Shown: positions 27,147 through 36,565, counted from the stretch's first letter. The stretch: DNA of 64,000 nucleotides from Acetomicrobium hydrogeniformans ATCC BAA-1850 (GCF_000160455.2 NZ_ACJX03000001.1:1622001-1686000), one strand, 5' to 3'. Numbers and translations: made by a program. Notes: a model not told the origin generated them from the letters alone.

Positions 27147-28550
27147 ATGAAATCTTTTTTTAGAATGTTCGTCCTATCGGCCTTGTTGGTGTTTGTTATG
27201 TGGGGAGCTGGATATGCGGCCGAACCTCAAATATCCGTGGCATTGGCCCAAAATATTTCTTCGTGCACCATTAAGGCAAGCAGCTTGACCTTTTACGATG
27301 CATCGGGAAAGCAAGTAAACGCAAAGGGCACTATAACGGTAAAATCGGGCGGCGGATCAAAGGTCATCGTTGGAGGAAAGACGTTGTCCTTACCCGTAAC
27401 AGTTAAATCTAACAAGGGGTTGCTCTATTTCGATGACAGGCCTTACAGGGGAATTTTAATGTTGATACATAGCAACAATTCGTTTACTGCGGTCAACAAA
27501 TTATCTATTGATGATTATGTTAAGGGAATATTGAAGATGGAAGTCAATCCAAATTGGCCGACAGAAGTCTTGAGAGCGCAGGCTATTACAGCAAGGACCT
27601 ATGCTTTGGCCGAAAGAGGAAGACATGGCAATGCCGGCTTTGACCTCTGTAATACCGATCATTGTATCCCCTACAGAGGAGTTAATGCAGAGGATCCCAT
27701 ATTGACGAAGGCGGTGGAAAGCACAAAAGGAATGGTGCTTTATTATCAGGGTAAGTTGGCTCTTACCTTTTTTCATTCCGATAGCGGCGGTTATACTTCG
27801 GACGTTCAGTCCGTATGGGGGTCAGATATACCCTATCTCAAGCCCGTCCAAGAGCCTTTCAGTTACCAGTCACCATATACGTCATGGTCTTTCGAGATAA
27901 GCGGCGAAGAAATCGGCAAAAGGCTTTCGAGGGCAGGTATAAACGTGGGGACTGTTTACGAGATAAACACTGTCAAGTTAGGGCCCGGCGACAGGGTTGA
28001 ATTAATAGAAGTAGTAGGTTCCAACGGCAGGAAGACTATAAAATCTCATGATCTCAGGATGGCCTTAGGTGCTAAGGAGCTGAAGAGCACAATATTTACC
28101 GTATCGGCTGACGGGACATCGGCTTTGTCGGCAAGAAATATCGCAGAAAGCCAACCCAAAAATGAAGAATCTGCGGGGTCCACACTTATAGCCTTGACTC
28201 AAGAGGGTGCATTTACCACCGATGAGCTTCTCGACATGCTTCTTCATCCGGAAAAAAAAGAGGAATATCTCCAAAAAGCACTGGCTCGCAAGGGTAAAAG
28301 TGCAGCTTCGCCGAGACCTCAGCAGAAGAAGGATCCGAAGTTGCTATGGCCTCAATGGGATTCTCCGGCGGAAAATAGCGCAAAGCCCGGAGGTGCAAGA
28401 GGCTCTGTCTTCGTCTTTCAGGGAAGAGGTTGGGGACACGGCGTTGGAATGTCTCAATGGGGAGCTAAGGCTATGGCCGAAAAGGGTTGGACTGCGGAGA
28501 AGATAGTTAAGTATTACTATCCCGGAACGGAGTTGCGAAGGATTTATTAA
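27147..28550 (+). CDS. SpoIID/LytB domain protein (probable secreted lytic transglycosylase)
   Basis: A 467-residue exported protein with an N-terminal signal peptide (hydrophobic 8-24, AxA-like end near GYAAEP). The SpoIID core is visible: SIDDYVKGILKMEVNPNWP, LRAQAITARTYALAE, FHSDSGGYTSDVQSVWG and the C-terminal GRGWGHGVGMSQWGAKAMAE. SpoIID proteins cleave denuded glycan strands. A long insertion (about residues 310-415, rich in Lys, Glu and Ser) separates the last motif from the rest. It precedes queA in a ruvB-DUF2905-spoIID-queA order seen in other anaerobes. Confidence 0.88.
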   Translation: MKSFFRMFVLSALLVFVMWGAGYAAEPQISVALAQNISSCTIKASSLTFYDASGKQVNAKGTITVKSGGGSKVIVGGKTLSLPVTVKSNKGLLYFDDRPYRGILMLIHSNNSFTAVNKLSIDDYVKGILKMEVNPNWPTEVLRAQAITARTYALAERGRHGNAGFDLCNTDHCIPYRGVNAEDPILTKAVESTKGMVLYYQGKLALTFFHSDSGGYTSDVQSVWGSDIPYLKPVQEPFSYQSPYTSWSFEISGEEIGKRLSRAGINVGTVYEINTVKLGPGDRVELIEVVGSNGRKTIKSHDLRMALGAKELKSTIFTVSADGTSALSARNIAESQPKNEESAGSTLIALTQEGAFTTDELLDMLLHPEKKEEYLQKALARKGKSAASPRPQQKKDPKLLWPQWDSPAENSAKPGGARGSVFVFQGRGWGHGVGMSQWGAKAMAEKGWTAEKIVKYYYPGTELRRIY

Positions 28551-28589
28551 TATAAATATATATTCGATGGCAAGAGGTGATCTGTCACG

Positions 28590-29624
28590 ATAGAGCTTTA
28601 CGATGTTTCAGCATATGACTACGAGTTACCGCAGGAACTCATCGCCCAAACTCCCGTGAAACCGAGGGATCACTCAAAGCTTATGGTCTTAAATAGGCGC
28701 GAAAGATGCCTGGAGCATGCCTGTTTTTATGAGATAATTAAATATTTAAAAAGAGGGGATGTCTTGGTATTCAACGATACCAAGGTCATCCCCGCCAGGT
28801 TTTTGGGCCAAAAGCCTAGCGGAGCAAAGGTGGAGGTATTGCTCGTAAAACCCAAGGATTCCGCATGGGAGCATTGGGAAGCGATGGTGCGTCCTGGTAA
28901 GCGGTTGAAATCGGGCGACGAAGTGGTAATTGACGATGAGGCTTCTATATTGGTGCTTGACAGGGTTTCTGGGGGCATGCGTTTGGTCAGGATTAAAGGA
29001 AAGGATACCCCCTACAATATAATCGAAAAAAAGGGGAAAGTCCCCCTGCCCCCATATATAAGGGGCAACGGCAGAGCCTCCAAACATTATCAAACGGTGT
29101 ACGCTCGTGTCGACGGTTCTGTTGCTGCGCCCACGGCAGGTTTTCACTTTACCGAAGAGCTGTTGGATAAACTTCGTTCCTGCGGGATTGAATTAGCCTA
29201 TGTAACGTTACACGTCGGTCCGGGAACCTTTCGTCCCGTAAAGGTAGACGACGTTAGAAAACATGAGATGCATTGCGAGGATTACAACATTTCGTCCGAT
29301 ACAGCAGAAAGGATAAACAAAGCAAAAAAGGAAGGCAGGAGAATTATAGCCGTAGGGACTACGGTGGTCAGGTGTTTAGAGTCATCGAGCGATGAGGAGG
29401 GTTTCGTCCTTTTCGGTAAAGGGAGTACCGATCTTTTTATATTCCCAGGCTATAAGTTCAAGGTTGTCGATGGCATGGTCACAAACTTTCATCTTCCCAA
29501 AAGCACTTTATTGATGCTGGTATCTGCCTTTGCTGGATATGATTTTGTAATGGAAGCCTACAAAGTGGCTATAGAAAGAAGATATCGTTTTTATTCCTTT
29601 GGTGATGCTATGTTAATAATTTAA
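28590..29624 (+). CDS. queA: tRNA preQ1(34) S-adenosylmethionine ribosyltransferase-isomerase, apparent ATA start
   Basis: QueA makes epoxyqueuosine from preQ1 in tRNA. The first canonical start in frame (GTG 28656) would drop the conserved N-terminus DYELPQELIAQTPVKPRDHS, whose first part is encoded upstream in the same frame. The frame is closed by TGA at 28578, leaving ATA 28590 as the likely start, 7 bases after AAGAGGTGATC (28572-28582), nearly a full match to the 16S anti-Shine-Dalgarno. This gives 344 residues, normal for QueA. Later blocks VLVFNDTKVIPARF, TAGFHFTEELL and VTNFHLPKSTLLMLVSAF are intact. See findings. Confidence 0.9.
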   Translation: MELYDVSAYDYELPQELIAQTPVKPRDHSKLMVLNRRERCLEHACFYEIIKYLKRGDVLVFNDTKVIPARFLGQKPSGAKVEVLLVKPKDSAWEHWEAMVRPGKRLKSGDEVVIDDEASILVLDRVSGGMRLVRIKGKDTPYNIIEKKGKVPLPPYIRGNGRASKHYQTVYARVDGSVAAPTAGFHFTEELLDKLRSCGIELAYVTLHVGPGTFRPVKVDDVRKHEMHCEDYNISSDTAERINKAKKEGRRIIAVGTTVVRCLESSSDEEGFVLFGKGSTDLFIFPGYKFKVVDGMVTNFHLPKSTLLMLVSAFAGYDFVMEAYKVAIERRYRFYSFGDAMLII

Positions 29625-29642
29625 TCTTTGGAGGGGATCTCT

Positions 29643-30452
29643 ATGTGGAGTTGGGCAGTATTCGTACCCCATCCTCCTATAATAATACCCGAAGTTGGCA
29701 GGGGAGAAGAGAAGGCCGCTGCAAAGACATTGGAAGGAATGCAGAGGATCTGCAGCGAGCTGGAAGACGAAAGGCCGGAATCGTTGGTAGTGCTTACGCC
29801 ACACCATGTCATGGGTAAGGGGTTAAGTATCATCTGTGGGGAAAGCATTGCCGGTGATATGGGGATGTTTCGCGCCAAGGAATGCAAATTGCAGGCTGAA
29901 GGCGACTTCGAACTTGCCACAGAATTAGCGGGACATGTCAAAAAAGAAGGTTTGCCCGTAACGATGTCGACGGGAAAGAGGGTCGAGATGGACCACGCTT
30001 CCTTTGTCCCCCTTTATTATTTGAGTAAAGCTTGGAAGTCGCTGCCAAAGCTTGTTTTGGCAAATCCCTTGGGGTTGAGTTATGAGCAAAGTTACTTTCT
30101 GGGAAGGGTGTTAAGGCGTTTAGAACTAAAGGGTAAAAAGGCGGGCATTGTCTTTAGCGGTGACTTGTCCCACAGGCTCATTCCCGGGGCGCCTGCAGGT
30201 TATCATCCGCGAGCGAAGGAGTTCGATGCATTGGTGGTAAAAGCGTTCGAAACCTCCAGTGCCGATGAACTTCTATCGCTATCGGAAGATCAGATAGAAT
30301 CGGCGGGAGAGTGTGGGTTGCGATCAGCTTTGGCCTTTTTGGGCATTGTTGAAGGAGAGCCCCTTCGCCTGTTTTCCTATGAAGGGCCCTTTGGGGTTGG
30401 ATATTGCACTGCCATTTGGAAGCCTGCCAAAGGAAGGGGTGATATTAATTGA
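29643..30452 (+). CDS. Memo/LigB-like protein of the AmmeMemoRadiSam system (component B)
   Basis: A 269-residue protein of the class III extradiol dioxygenase/Memo fold, recognised from the start WAVFVPHPPIIIPEVGRG, the SGDLSHRLIPGAPAGYHP block and the following two genes. Together with AMMECR1 and a radical SAM enzyme it forms the conserved but functionally undefined AmmeMemoRadiSam trio. ATG 29643 follows GGAGGGG; the upstream TTG 29628 is rejected because the Shine-Dalgarno overlaps it. Its stop overlaps the AMMECR1 start. Confidence 0.8.
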   Translation: MWSWAVFVPHPPIIIPEVGRGEEKAAAKTLEGMQRICSELEDERPESLVVLTPHHVMGKGLSIICGESIAGDMGMFRAKECKLQAEGDFELATELAGHVKKEGLPVTMSTGKRVEMDHASFVPLYYLSKAWKSLPKLVLANPLGLSYEQSYFLGRVLRRLELKGKKAGIVFSGDLSHRLIPGAPAGYHPRAKEFDALVVKAFETSSADELLSLSEDQIESAGECGLRSALAFLGIVEGEPLRLFSYEGPFGVGYCTAIWKPAKGRGDIN

Positions 30453-31006
30453 AAAGTGGCAATTCGCATCCCTACGTGGAACTGGCACGGCGCGCAGTTA
30501 AATATTATTTCCAGACAAAAAAGATATTAAATCCTGGCGAGGCCGTGACTATATGTCCCAACCCGGAAATGTGGAACAAAAGGCGTGGATGCTTCGTTTC
30601 AATTAAAAATTTAGACGGAAGCTTGAGGGGATGTATAGGGACCATTCGTCCTGTGAGAGATGATTTATCTTCAGAGATCGTTTACAATGCCCTTGTAGCT
30701 GCCTTTGAAGATCCAAGATTTATGCCACTAAGGGAAGAGGAACTTGAAAAGGTCAAATTTTCGGTGGATGTCTTAAGCGAGTTGGATATAGTCGATTCGA
30801 CAGAAAAATTGGACCCCAAGATATATGGCGTGGTGGTGGAGAAGGGCTTCAGGAAGGGGGTTTTGCTTCCCAATCTCGATGGCGTGAACACCGTCGCCGA
30901 GCAGTTAGAAATAGCCGCCAGGAAGGCTGGTATACTTTCTTTAGATGGTTGTGTCATATATAAATTTACCGTGGATAGATACGAGGAAGTGATAGAAGAT
31001 AAATGA
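30449..31006 (+). CDS. AMMECR1 domain protein (AmmeMemoRadiSam component A)
   Basis: A 185-residue AMMECR1 protein with the invariant block LRGCIGTIRP and the RGVLLPNL-like KGVLLPNLDGVNTVAEQL. Function is unknown; a possible catalytic role for the conserved Cys in RGCIGT is inference. TTG start overlaps the previous stop (TTGA), and its own stop overlaps the radical SAM start (ATGA), so the three genes are tightly coupled. Confidence 0.9.
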   Translation: MKSGNSHPYVELARRAVKYYFQTKKILNPGEAVTICPNPEMWNKRRGCFVSIKNLDGSLRGCIGTIRPVRDDLSSEIVYNALVAAFEDPRFMPLREEELEKVKFSVDVLSELDIVDSTEKLDPKIYGVVVEKGFRKGVLLPNLDGVNTVAEQLEIAARKAGILSLDGCVIYKFTVDRYEEVIEDK

Positions 31007-31992
31007 AGGCTCTCTATTGGCATTGGGAAGACGGAAATGTAAGATGCGAGCTTTGCCCCCATGCTTGTCTCGTTCCCGAGAGAAAAAAGGGGCTTTGTCT
31101 TGTTCGCGAAAACGTCCCCGGGGAGGGATTAATAGCAAGCACATACGGGCTTTTTTCTAGCATTGCCCTTGATCCCATGGAGAAAAAGCCTCTTTATCAT
31201 TTTCTGCCTGGAAGGGACGTCCTATCCCTGGGTTCTGTCGGTTGCAATATGAGGTGTCCCTTTTGCCAAAACTGGCATATATCCACCTGGAGTCCCCAAA
31301 TTAAACTGTCTAGGATTGATCCCCCGGAGTTGCTATCCCTGGTTAAGAAATATAGCGTAACGGCTGTAGCCTTCACCTATAATGAGCCTTTGATTTCCTA
31401 CGAGTATCTTTTGGAAGTGATACCCCTTTTAAAAAAGGAAAACGTGAAAGTCGTCTTAGTGACAAATGGTCTCATAAACCCCCTTCCTTTGAAAGAAATA
31501 GCGCACCGCATAGATGCGGCCAATGTAGATTTAAAAACTTTCAATGAGGAAACATATAAAAAATTGGGCGGCGATCTTGAGACTGTATTGAAGACGCTTC
31601 AAATTTTAAAGAGCTTCAATGTCCATGTAGAGATAACCCATCTTATGGTTACGGGCATAAACGATGATCTCGGTGAATTCGAGGCCCTCTGTTCCTGGAT
31701 TGCAGGAGAATTGGGAGATAGATTGCCCCTTCATATTTCCAGATATTTTCCTTCGCATAAATGGACGAAACCCCCTACCGACATTTCATTGTTAGAAAGG
31801 GCGCTAGAAATTGCCAAGAGATATTTAGAATTCGCCTATTTAGGAAACGTATCAAAATTTTCTCATACCTTCTGCCCCAGCTGCGGGAAGTTGGTCATTA
31901 AGAGAAGAGGCTATAAACTTCAGCTTTTATCGGTAACTAGCGACGGAAGATGTTCTGCCTGCGGTTTCGATTTGGGTATTGTACTTTTGTAA
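31003..31992 (+). CDS. AmmeMemoRadiSam system radical SAM enzyme
   Basis: A 329-residue radical SAM protein with canonical CNMRCPFC (Cys81, Cys85, Cys88). The N-terminus has a cysteine cluster CELCPHAC...GLCLVR typical of PflA-like activases of this family. A C-terminal zinc-ribbon-like region (FCPSCGK...GRCSACGFD) may bind metal. Coupling to the Memo and AMMECR1 genes places it in the AmmeMemoRadiSam trio, where it presumably activates or modifies a partner; no substrate is known to me. Confidence 0.88.
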   Translation: MKALYWHWEDGNVRCELCPHACLVPERKKGLCLVRENVPGEGLIASTYGLFSSIALDPMEKKPLYHFLPGRDVLSLGSVGCNMRCPFCQNWHISTWSPQIKLSRIDPPELLSLVKKYSVTAVAFTYNEPLISYEYLLEVIPLLKKENVKVVLVTNGLINPLPLKEIAHRIDAANVDLKTFNEETYKKLGGDLETVLKTLQILKSFNVHVEITHLMVTGINDDLGEFEALCSWIAGELGDRLPLHISRYFPSHKWTKPPTDISLLERALEIAKRYLEFAYLGNVSKFSHTFCPSCGKLVIKRRGYKLQLLSVTSDGRCSACGFDLGIVLL

Positions 31993-32050
31993 ATTTATGG
32001 CATACTTTAAATAGCGAATTCAAAACTTTAGACTTCAGGGAGGGGCATGC

Positions 32051-33577
32051 ATGGATACGATTCACCTTAATGGTCATTCTTTGACGTTAGAAGACGTCGT
32101 CAAGGTTGCCCGATGTGGCTGCAAGGTAAACTTGGATCCCGCTGCAAAGGCCTTTGTCAAGCGGGGTGCTGCAATTGTTGGAAAGTGGGTTCAGGAAGAA
32201 AGAGTCGTATATGGGATAACAACAGGCTTCGGAGATCTTGCTTCAGTTACCATTCCCTCAGAACAAAGCGAAATTTTGCAGGAGAATCTGCTCAAGAGCC
32301 ATGCATCGGGAGTTGGGGAACCTCTCCCGGAAGACGTAGTAAGGGCTATTATGTTGCTTCGAATCAACACGTTGATACGGGGTTTTTCGGGAATTAGCCT
32401 TGAGACGCTTTCTCTTTTGGTTGACCTTTTGAACAAAGGAATTCATCCCCTTATACCCTCCCAAGGTTCGGTGGGAGCTAGCGGAGATCTGTGTCCGCTG
32501 TCTCATCTGGCCATCGCCCTTTTGGGATTGGGCGATGTTTTTTATAAGGGCGAAAGAATGCAGGCAACATTGGCTTTGGAAAAAGCAGGGTTGAAGCCCA
32601 TAAAATTAAAGCCCAAAGAGGGGCTTGCTTTAAATAACGGCACCGCAGCGACGACAGGCATTGCTTCGTTGGTCATCTATGATGCTTTAAATTTAGCAAA
32701 AGCAGCCGATATAGCGGGAGCGATGTCACTGGAGGCCCTGCACGGAGTTCCCTATGCCTTTGACTCCAGAACTCACGAACTTAGACCTCACTTCGGACAG
32801 AGGACGGTTGCTTCGAACGTTAGACGATTGATAGAGGGGAGCGAAATAATCGAAGCATTCAAGGCCGCAAGAGTTCAAGATGCCTATTCGCTTAGATGCA
32901 TCCCGCAAGTTCACGGAGCAAGCAGGGATGCGCTGGACTTCGTTCGTCAAAAAATAGACATAGAAATCAACTCCGTCACCGATAATCCCTTGATCTTTCC
33001 CGCCGACGGCGAAGCTTTAAGCGGGGGCAACTTCCACGCCCAACCCATAGCTTTGGCCATGGACTTTTTGGGAATAGCCGTGGCGGAATTTGCAAACATC
33101 TCGGAAAGGCGTGTCGCAAGGCTGGTCGACAGCAAACTTTCCGGCCTGCCGGCCTTTTTGATGAAAAATAGCGGAGTCAACAGCGGCTTCATGATACCTC
33201 AGTACGTCTGCGCCGCACTGGTTTCCGAGAATAAAGTGCTTGCCCATCCATCTTCTGTGGATTCTATACCCACCTCTGCGAATCAGGAAGATCACGTCTC
33301 CATGGGAGCCTATGCCGCCAGAAAGGCTCAAACCATATTGTCCAATGCCCAGAAGGTAATCGCCATAGAGATGTTGGCTGCAGCACAGGCCTTGGAGTTC
33401 AGCGCTCCCCTTAAACCCGGCAAAGGGGTTTACAGGGCATTTCAAGCCATCAGAGAGAGGACTCCCTTTTTGGACGAAGATATCCTTATGGCCCCTTTGA
33501 TCGAAGAGGTGTTGAGCCTCGTCAAAAGCGGCGAAATAGTTAGAGAGGTTGAAGAAGAAGTAGGAGAACTCGATTGA
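32051..33577 (+). CDS. hutH: Histidine ammonia-lyase
   Basis: Deaminates histidine to urocanate. The 508-residue protein has the MIO-forming Ala-Ser-Gly at 143-145 in GSVGASGDLCPLSHLA, the TTGFGDLA and LLKSHASGVGEPL blocks, and the NSVTDNPLIF and SVDSIPTSANQEDHVSMG signatures. ATG follows GGGAGGGG. It heads a cluster with formiminotransferase, imidazolonepropionase and cyclodeaminase, but no urocanase follows. Confidence 0.95.
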   Translation: MDTIHLNGHSLTLEDVVKVARCGCKVNLDPAAKAFVKRGAAIVGKWVQEERVVYGITTGFGDLASVTIPSEQSEILQENLLKSHASGVGEPLPEDVVRAIMLLRINTLIRGFSGISLETLSLLVDLLNKGIHPLIPSQGSVGASGDLCPLSHLAIALLGLGDVFYKGERMQATLALEKAGLKPIKLKPKEGLALNNGTAATTGIASLVIYDALNLAKAADIAGAMSLEALHGVPYAFDSRTHELRPHFGQRTVASNVRRLIEGSEIIEAFKAARVQDAYSLRCIPQVHGASRDALDFVRQKIDIEINSVTDNPLIFPADGEALSGGNFHAQPIALAMDFLGIAVAEFANISERRVARLVDSKLSGLPAFLMKNSGVNSGFMIPQYVCAALVSENKVLAHPSSVDSIPTSANQEDHVSMGAYAARKAQTILSNAQKVIAIEMLAAAQALEFSAPLKPGKGVYRAFQAIRERTPFLDEDILMAPLIEEVLSLVKSGEIVREVEEEVGELD

Positions 33578-33664
33578 CCGAAGCTAAATTGTAAATTGCC
33601 GGTTGACTGTTGAGCATAAATCATTTGGAACTGGATAACGGATAAAGTACTGGAGGTGTAAATT

Positions 33665-34576
33665 GTGGTCAAATTAATCGAATGTGTCCCAAATTACAGC
33701 GAAGGCAGACGAGAAGATGTCATAGAAGCTATAGTAAAACCCTTCAAAGAAACCAAAGGTTGCTATCTATTGGACTATAGGGCAGATAAAGATCACAATC
33801 GCTTGGTGGTAAGCCTCGTCGGAGAACCCGATGCACTGGGAAAGGCGCTGGTAGAGTCGGCAGAGGTTGCCATAAAGAATATAGATCTTAACAAACATGA
33901 AGGTGCTCATCCGAGGATAGGTGCCGTCGACGTCATTCCCTTTGTCCCCTTAAGAAACATCACTATGGAGGAATGCGTGGAATTCTCGAGAAAGTTTGCA
34001 GAAGATTTTCATCGCAGAACTTCCGTGCCTGTATATTTCTACGAAGAATCGGCTTTGAGGCCGGAAAGGCGCAATTTGGAAGTCATAAGGAAGGGCCAAT
34101 TTGAAGTGTTGAAAGAAGAAATCTCCAAGCCGGAGAGATATCCCGATATCGGTTCGCCCGAGATACACCCCACAGCAGGGGCTACCGTTATTGGGGCCAG
34201 AAAGTTTTTAGTCGCCTTCAACGTTAATTTGCATACAAATGATGTCAATATAGCCAAAGCAATCGCCAGGGCCATAAGGTCCTCAAGCGGCGGCTTTTCG
34301 GCCGTAAAGGCCATTGGATTGGAGCTTAAGGAGAAGAACATGGCTCAGGTGAGCATGAACATCGTGGATTACGAAAAGAACGCCCTATATCGCGTCTTGG
34401 AGCTGATAAAATGCGAGGCGAAACGTTGGGGGGTTTCGGTAGCGGAGACCGAAGTCTACGGCATGGTTCCTGCTGAGGCATTGCTTCAAAGCACTTCTTA
34501 CTACATGCAGATCTCCCATTTCGACCCCAACCAGGTAATTGAGCTAAGGCTTCTTGATCTTTTGGGCAGGGATTGA
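33665..34576 (+). CDS. Glutamate formiminotransferase
   Basis: Transfers the formimino group of N-formimino-glutamate to tetrahydrofolate. The 303-residue protein is the stand-alone N-terminal half of the eukaryote-type FTCD: VKLIECVPNYSEGRR, HNRLVVSLVGEP, HEGAHPRIGAVDVIPFVP and GATVIGARKFLVAFNVNL are clear. GTG start follows GGAGGTG. The cyclodeaminase partner is encoded two genes downstream. Confidence 0.94.
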   Translation: MVKLIECVPNYSEGRREDVIEAIVKPFKETKGCYLLDYRADKDHNRLVVSLVGEPDALGKALVESAEVAIKNIDLNKHEGAHPRIGAVDVIPFVPLRNITMEECVEFSRKFAEDFHRRTSVPVYFYEESALRPERRNLEVIRKGQFEVLKEEISKPERYPDIGSPEIHPTAGATVIGARKFLVAFNVNLHTNDVNIAKAIARAIRSSSGGFSAVKAIGLELKEKNMAQVSMNIVDYEKNALYRVLELIKCEAKRWGVSVAETEVYGMVPAEALLQSTSYYMQISHFDPNQVIELRLLDLLGRD

Positions 34577-34578
34577 AG

Positions 34579-35823
34579 ATGACCTTAAAGCTTTTCAGAA
34601 ACGCCAGAATATACACCCCCTTGGATAAGGGAAGGCCCTTGAGGGGGAGCGAAATGAATCAAATTTATTCTGAGGAAAAGGGAGCAATCCTCATAAGGGA
34701 TGGCTATATCGAATCAATTGGTCAAGAATTAGAAGTACTAAAATATGTCACGGAAGATGCCTTGGAGATCGACCTAGGCGGTCGATGCGTTATTCCCGGC
34801 TTCGTAGATCCCCATACTCATGCATGTTTTGTCGGAACTAGGGAGAGGGAATTTATACTGCGTCTCCAAGGAGCTTCCTATCTTGAAATCCTCAAAATGG
34901 GCGGAGGAATTCTTTCCACCGTCGATAAAGTCAGGTCGGCAAGTTACGACGAGCTTTATACAAGCACTGAAGAAGTAGTAAATAGAGCTTTGAAGAATGG
35001 CACCACTTCCATGGAAATAAAAAGCGGGTACGGTCTTTCCTTAGACCACGAAGTCAAAATGTTGGAAGTCATAGATGCGTTAAAGGGCAAACCTGTCGAT
35101 ATAATCGCAACTTTTATGGGTGCCCATGCGGTGCCGCGGGAGTATAAAGAAAACCCGAAAGCCTATGTCGATCTCGTAGTGGAGGAAATGATACCTCACA
35201 TTGCCGCTAAGGGATTGGCCAAATATTGTGACGTATTTTGCGAAGAAAGTGTCTTTTCCGTTGACGATGCCAGGAGGATTTTATTGGCGGCAAGGAAATG
35301 CGGTCTGGGCTTAAAAATTCACGCTGACGAAGTGTATGATTTAGGCGGAGCAAAATTAGCTGCCGAGCTTAAGGTTGATTCTGCTGAACACCTGCTTGCG
35401 GCAAGCGAGGAAGGCTTAAAAGCAATGGCTGAAAGCGGTGTGCTCGCTGTATTGTTGCCGGCGACGGCCTTCAGTCTCAGAAAATCTTATGCCCCCGCAA
35501 GGAAAATGATAGAAATGGGAGTCCCTGTTGCATTGGCAACGGATTGCAATCCCGGTTCCTGCTATTGCGAATCCATGGAGATGGTATTTAGACTTGCTAT
35601 ATTGGGCATGGGCTTGTCGATGGAAGAGTCGCTTGTGGCTTCGACGCTTAACGCTGCCTACGCCATAGGCATGGCAACTCATGTAGGCAGTTTGGAAAGG
35701 GGAAAAAAGGCCGATTTTGTTGTTTTAGAGGGAGAAACACCAGGTATCATGGCCTACCATTTGGGATGGCGAAACATAAAAGAGGTATACAAAATGGGTC
35801 AAAGATTTTCATCGGAGGTGTAG
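34579..35823 (+). CDS. hutI: Imidazolonepropionase
   Basis: Amidohydrolase (414 residues) that opens 4-imidazolone-5-propionate to N-formimino-glutamate. The metal site DPHTHACFVGTRE, the EIKSGYGLSLDHEVKML block, KIHADEVYDLGGAKLA and the late TDCNPGSCYCESM are typical. ATG 34579 is chosen because CAGGGA ends 6 bases before it; a TTG at 34573 overlaps the previous stop and is too close to the ribosome site. Confidence 0.94.
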   Translation: MTLKLFRNARIYTPLDKGRPLRGSEMNQIYSEEKGAILIRDGYIESIGQELEVLKYVTEDALEIDLGGRCVIPGFVDPHTHACFVGTREREFILRLQGASYLEILKMGGGILSTVDKVRSASYDELYTSTEEVVNRALKNGTTSMEIKSGYGLSLDHEVKMLEVIDALKGKPVDIIATFMGAHAVPREYKENPKAYVDLVVEEMIPHIAAKGLAKYCDVFCEESVFSVDDARRILLAARKCGLGLKIHADEVYDLGGAKLAAELKVDSAEHLLAASEEGLKAMAESGVLAVLLPATAFSLRKSYAPARKMIEMGVPVALATDCNPGSCYCESMEMVFRLAILGMGLSMEESLVASTLNAAYAIGMATHVGSLERGKKADFVVLEGETPGIMAYHLGWRNIKEVYKMGQRFSSEV

Positions 35824-35826
35824 AAG

Positions 35827-36453
35827 GTGTCAATGAAGGAAATGTCTCTGAGATCTTTTTTAGTGGAACTTGCTTCGGATTCTCCGGCGCCTGGAGGGGG
35901 GAGCGTAGCCGCTTTTGGCGGTGCCATGGGAGCTTCTTTGGTGTCCATGGTGGCCAGGCTTACTGTTGGCAAAGAAAAGTACAAAGAACATTGGGCAATA
36001 ATGGAAGAACTGATGAACGATTGTGATAAAATGCGGGACGAGTTTTTGGATCTAATGGACAAAGATTCAAATGCATTTAACGATTTTATGAAAGCCATGC
36101 GCCTTCCCAAAAACACTGAGGAAGAAAAAAGGGAAAGGACTTTTGCTATGCAGGAGGCTCTTAAAAAAGCAGCCTTGGTCCCAATGGAAACGCTAAGGAA
36201 ATGTCTTTATCTTGCAAAAAAGGCGGAAATAGCCGTCGAAAGGGGCAATGTCAATGCCGTAACTGATGCAGGGACTGCGTTGCTTCTTGCTTCAAGCTCC
36301 GCAAAAGCCGCCTCCTATAACGTATTAATTAACTTGAAAAGCATTAAAGACGAGGGCTTCGCCAATCAATTAAAATCCGAGGTTGAATCCTTGTTAAAGG
36401 CTATTGACGATACCGTTCTAAGGGGATTAAAGAGCTTGGAAGAGAATTTGTAA
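35827..36453 (+). CDS. Formiminotetrahydrofolate cyclodeaminase
   Basis: Releases ammonia from 5-formimino-THF to give 5,10-methenyl-THF. The 208-residue helical protein shows the family start LRSFLVELASDSPAPGGGSVAAFGGAMGA (two adjoining blocks) and the late GNVNAVTDAGTALLLASSSAKAA. GTG start at 35827 has GGAGGT upstream. It completes the tetrahydrofolate branch of histidine breakdown, feeding one-carbon units to folate. Confidence 0.92.
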   Translation: MSMKEMSLRSFLVELASDSPAPGGGSVAAFGGAMGASLVSMVARLTVGKEKYKEHWAIMEELMNDCDKMRDEFLDLMDKDSNAFNDFMKAMRLPKNTEEEKRERTFAMQEALKKAALVPMETLRKCLYLAKKAEIAVERGNVNAVTDAGTALLLASSSAKAASYNVLINLKSIKDEGFANQLKSEVESLLKAIDDTVLRGLKSLEENL

Positions 36454-36476
36454 CCATGTGAATATCAAACCGAAAT

Positions 36477-36527
36477 GGAGGAGGCTGTTTGTTAGGGATT
36501 AGCAACGCTTACTTTAATGCCTCCTCT
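36477..36527 (+). terminator. Possible terminator after the histidine cluster
   Basis: GAGGAGGC (36478-36485) pairs with GCCTCCTC (36519-36526), followed by TAAAATTT. The loop is long (33 bases) and the U-run is poor, so activity is uncertain. It occupies the first part of the 284-base gap between the cyclodeaminase and AOR genes. Confidence 0.4.
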
Positions 36528-36565
36528 AAAATTTAGCTGGAATACACGTAATGACAAATGGAAAA

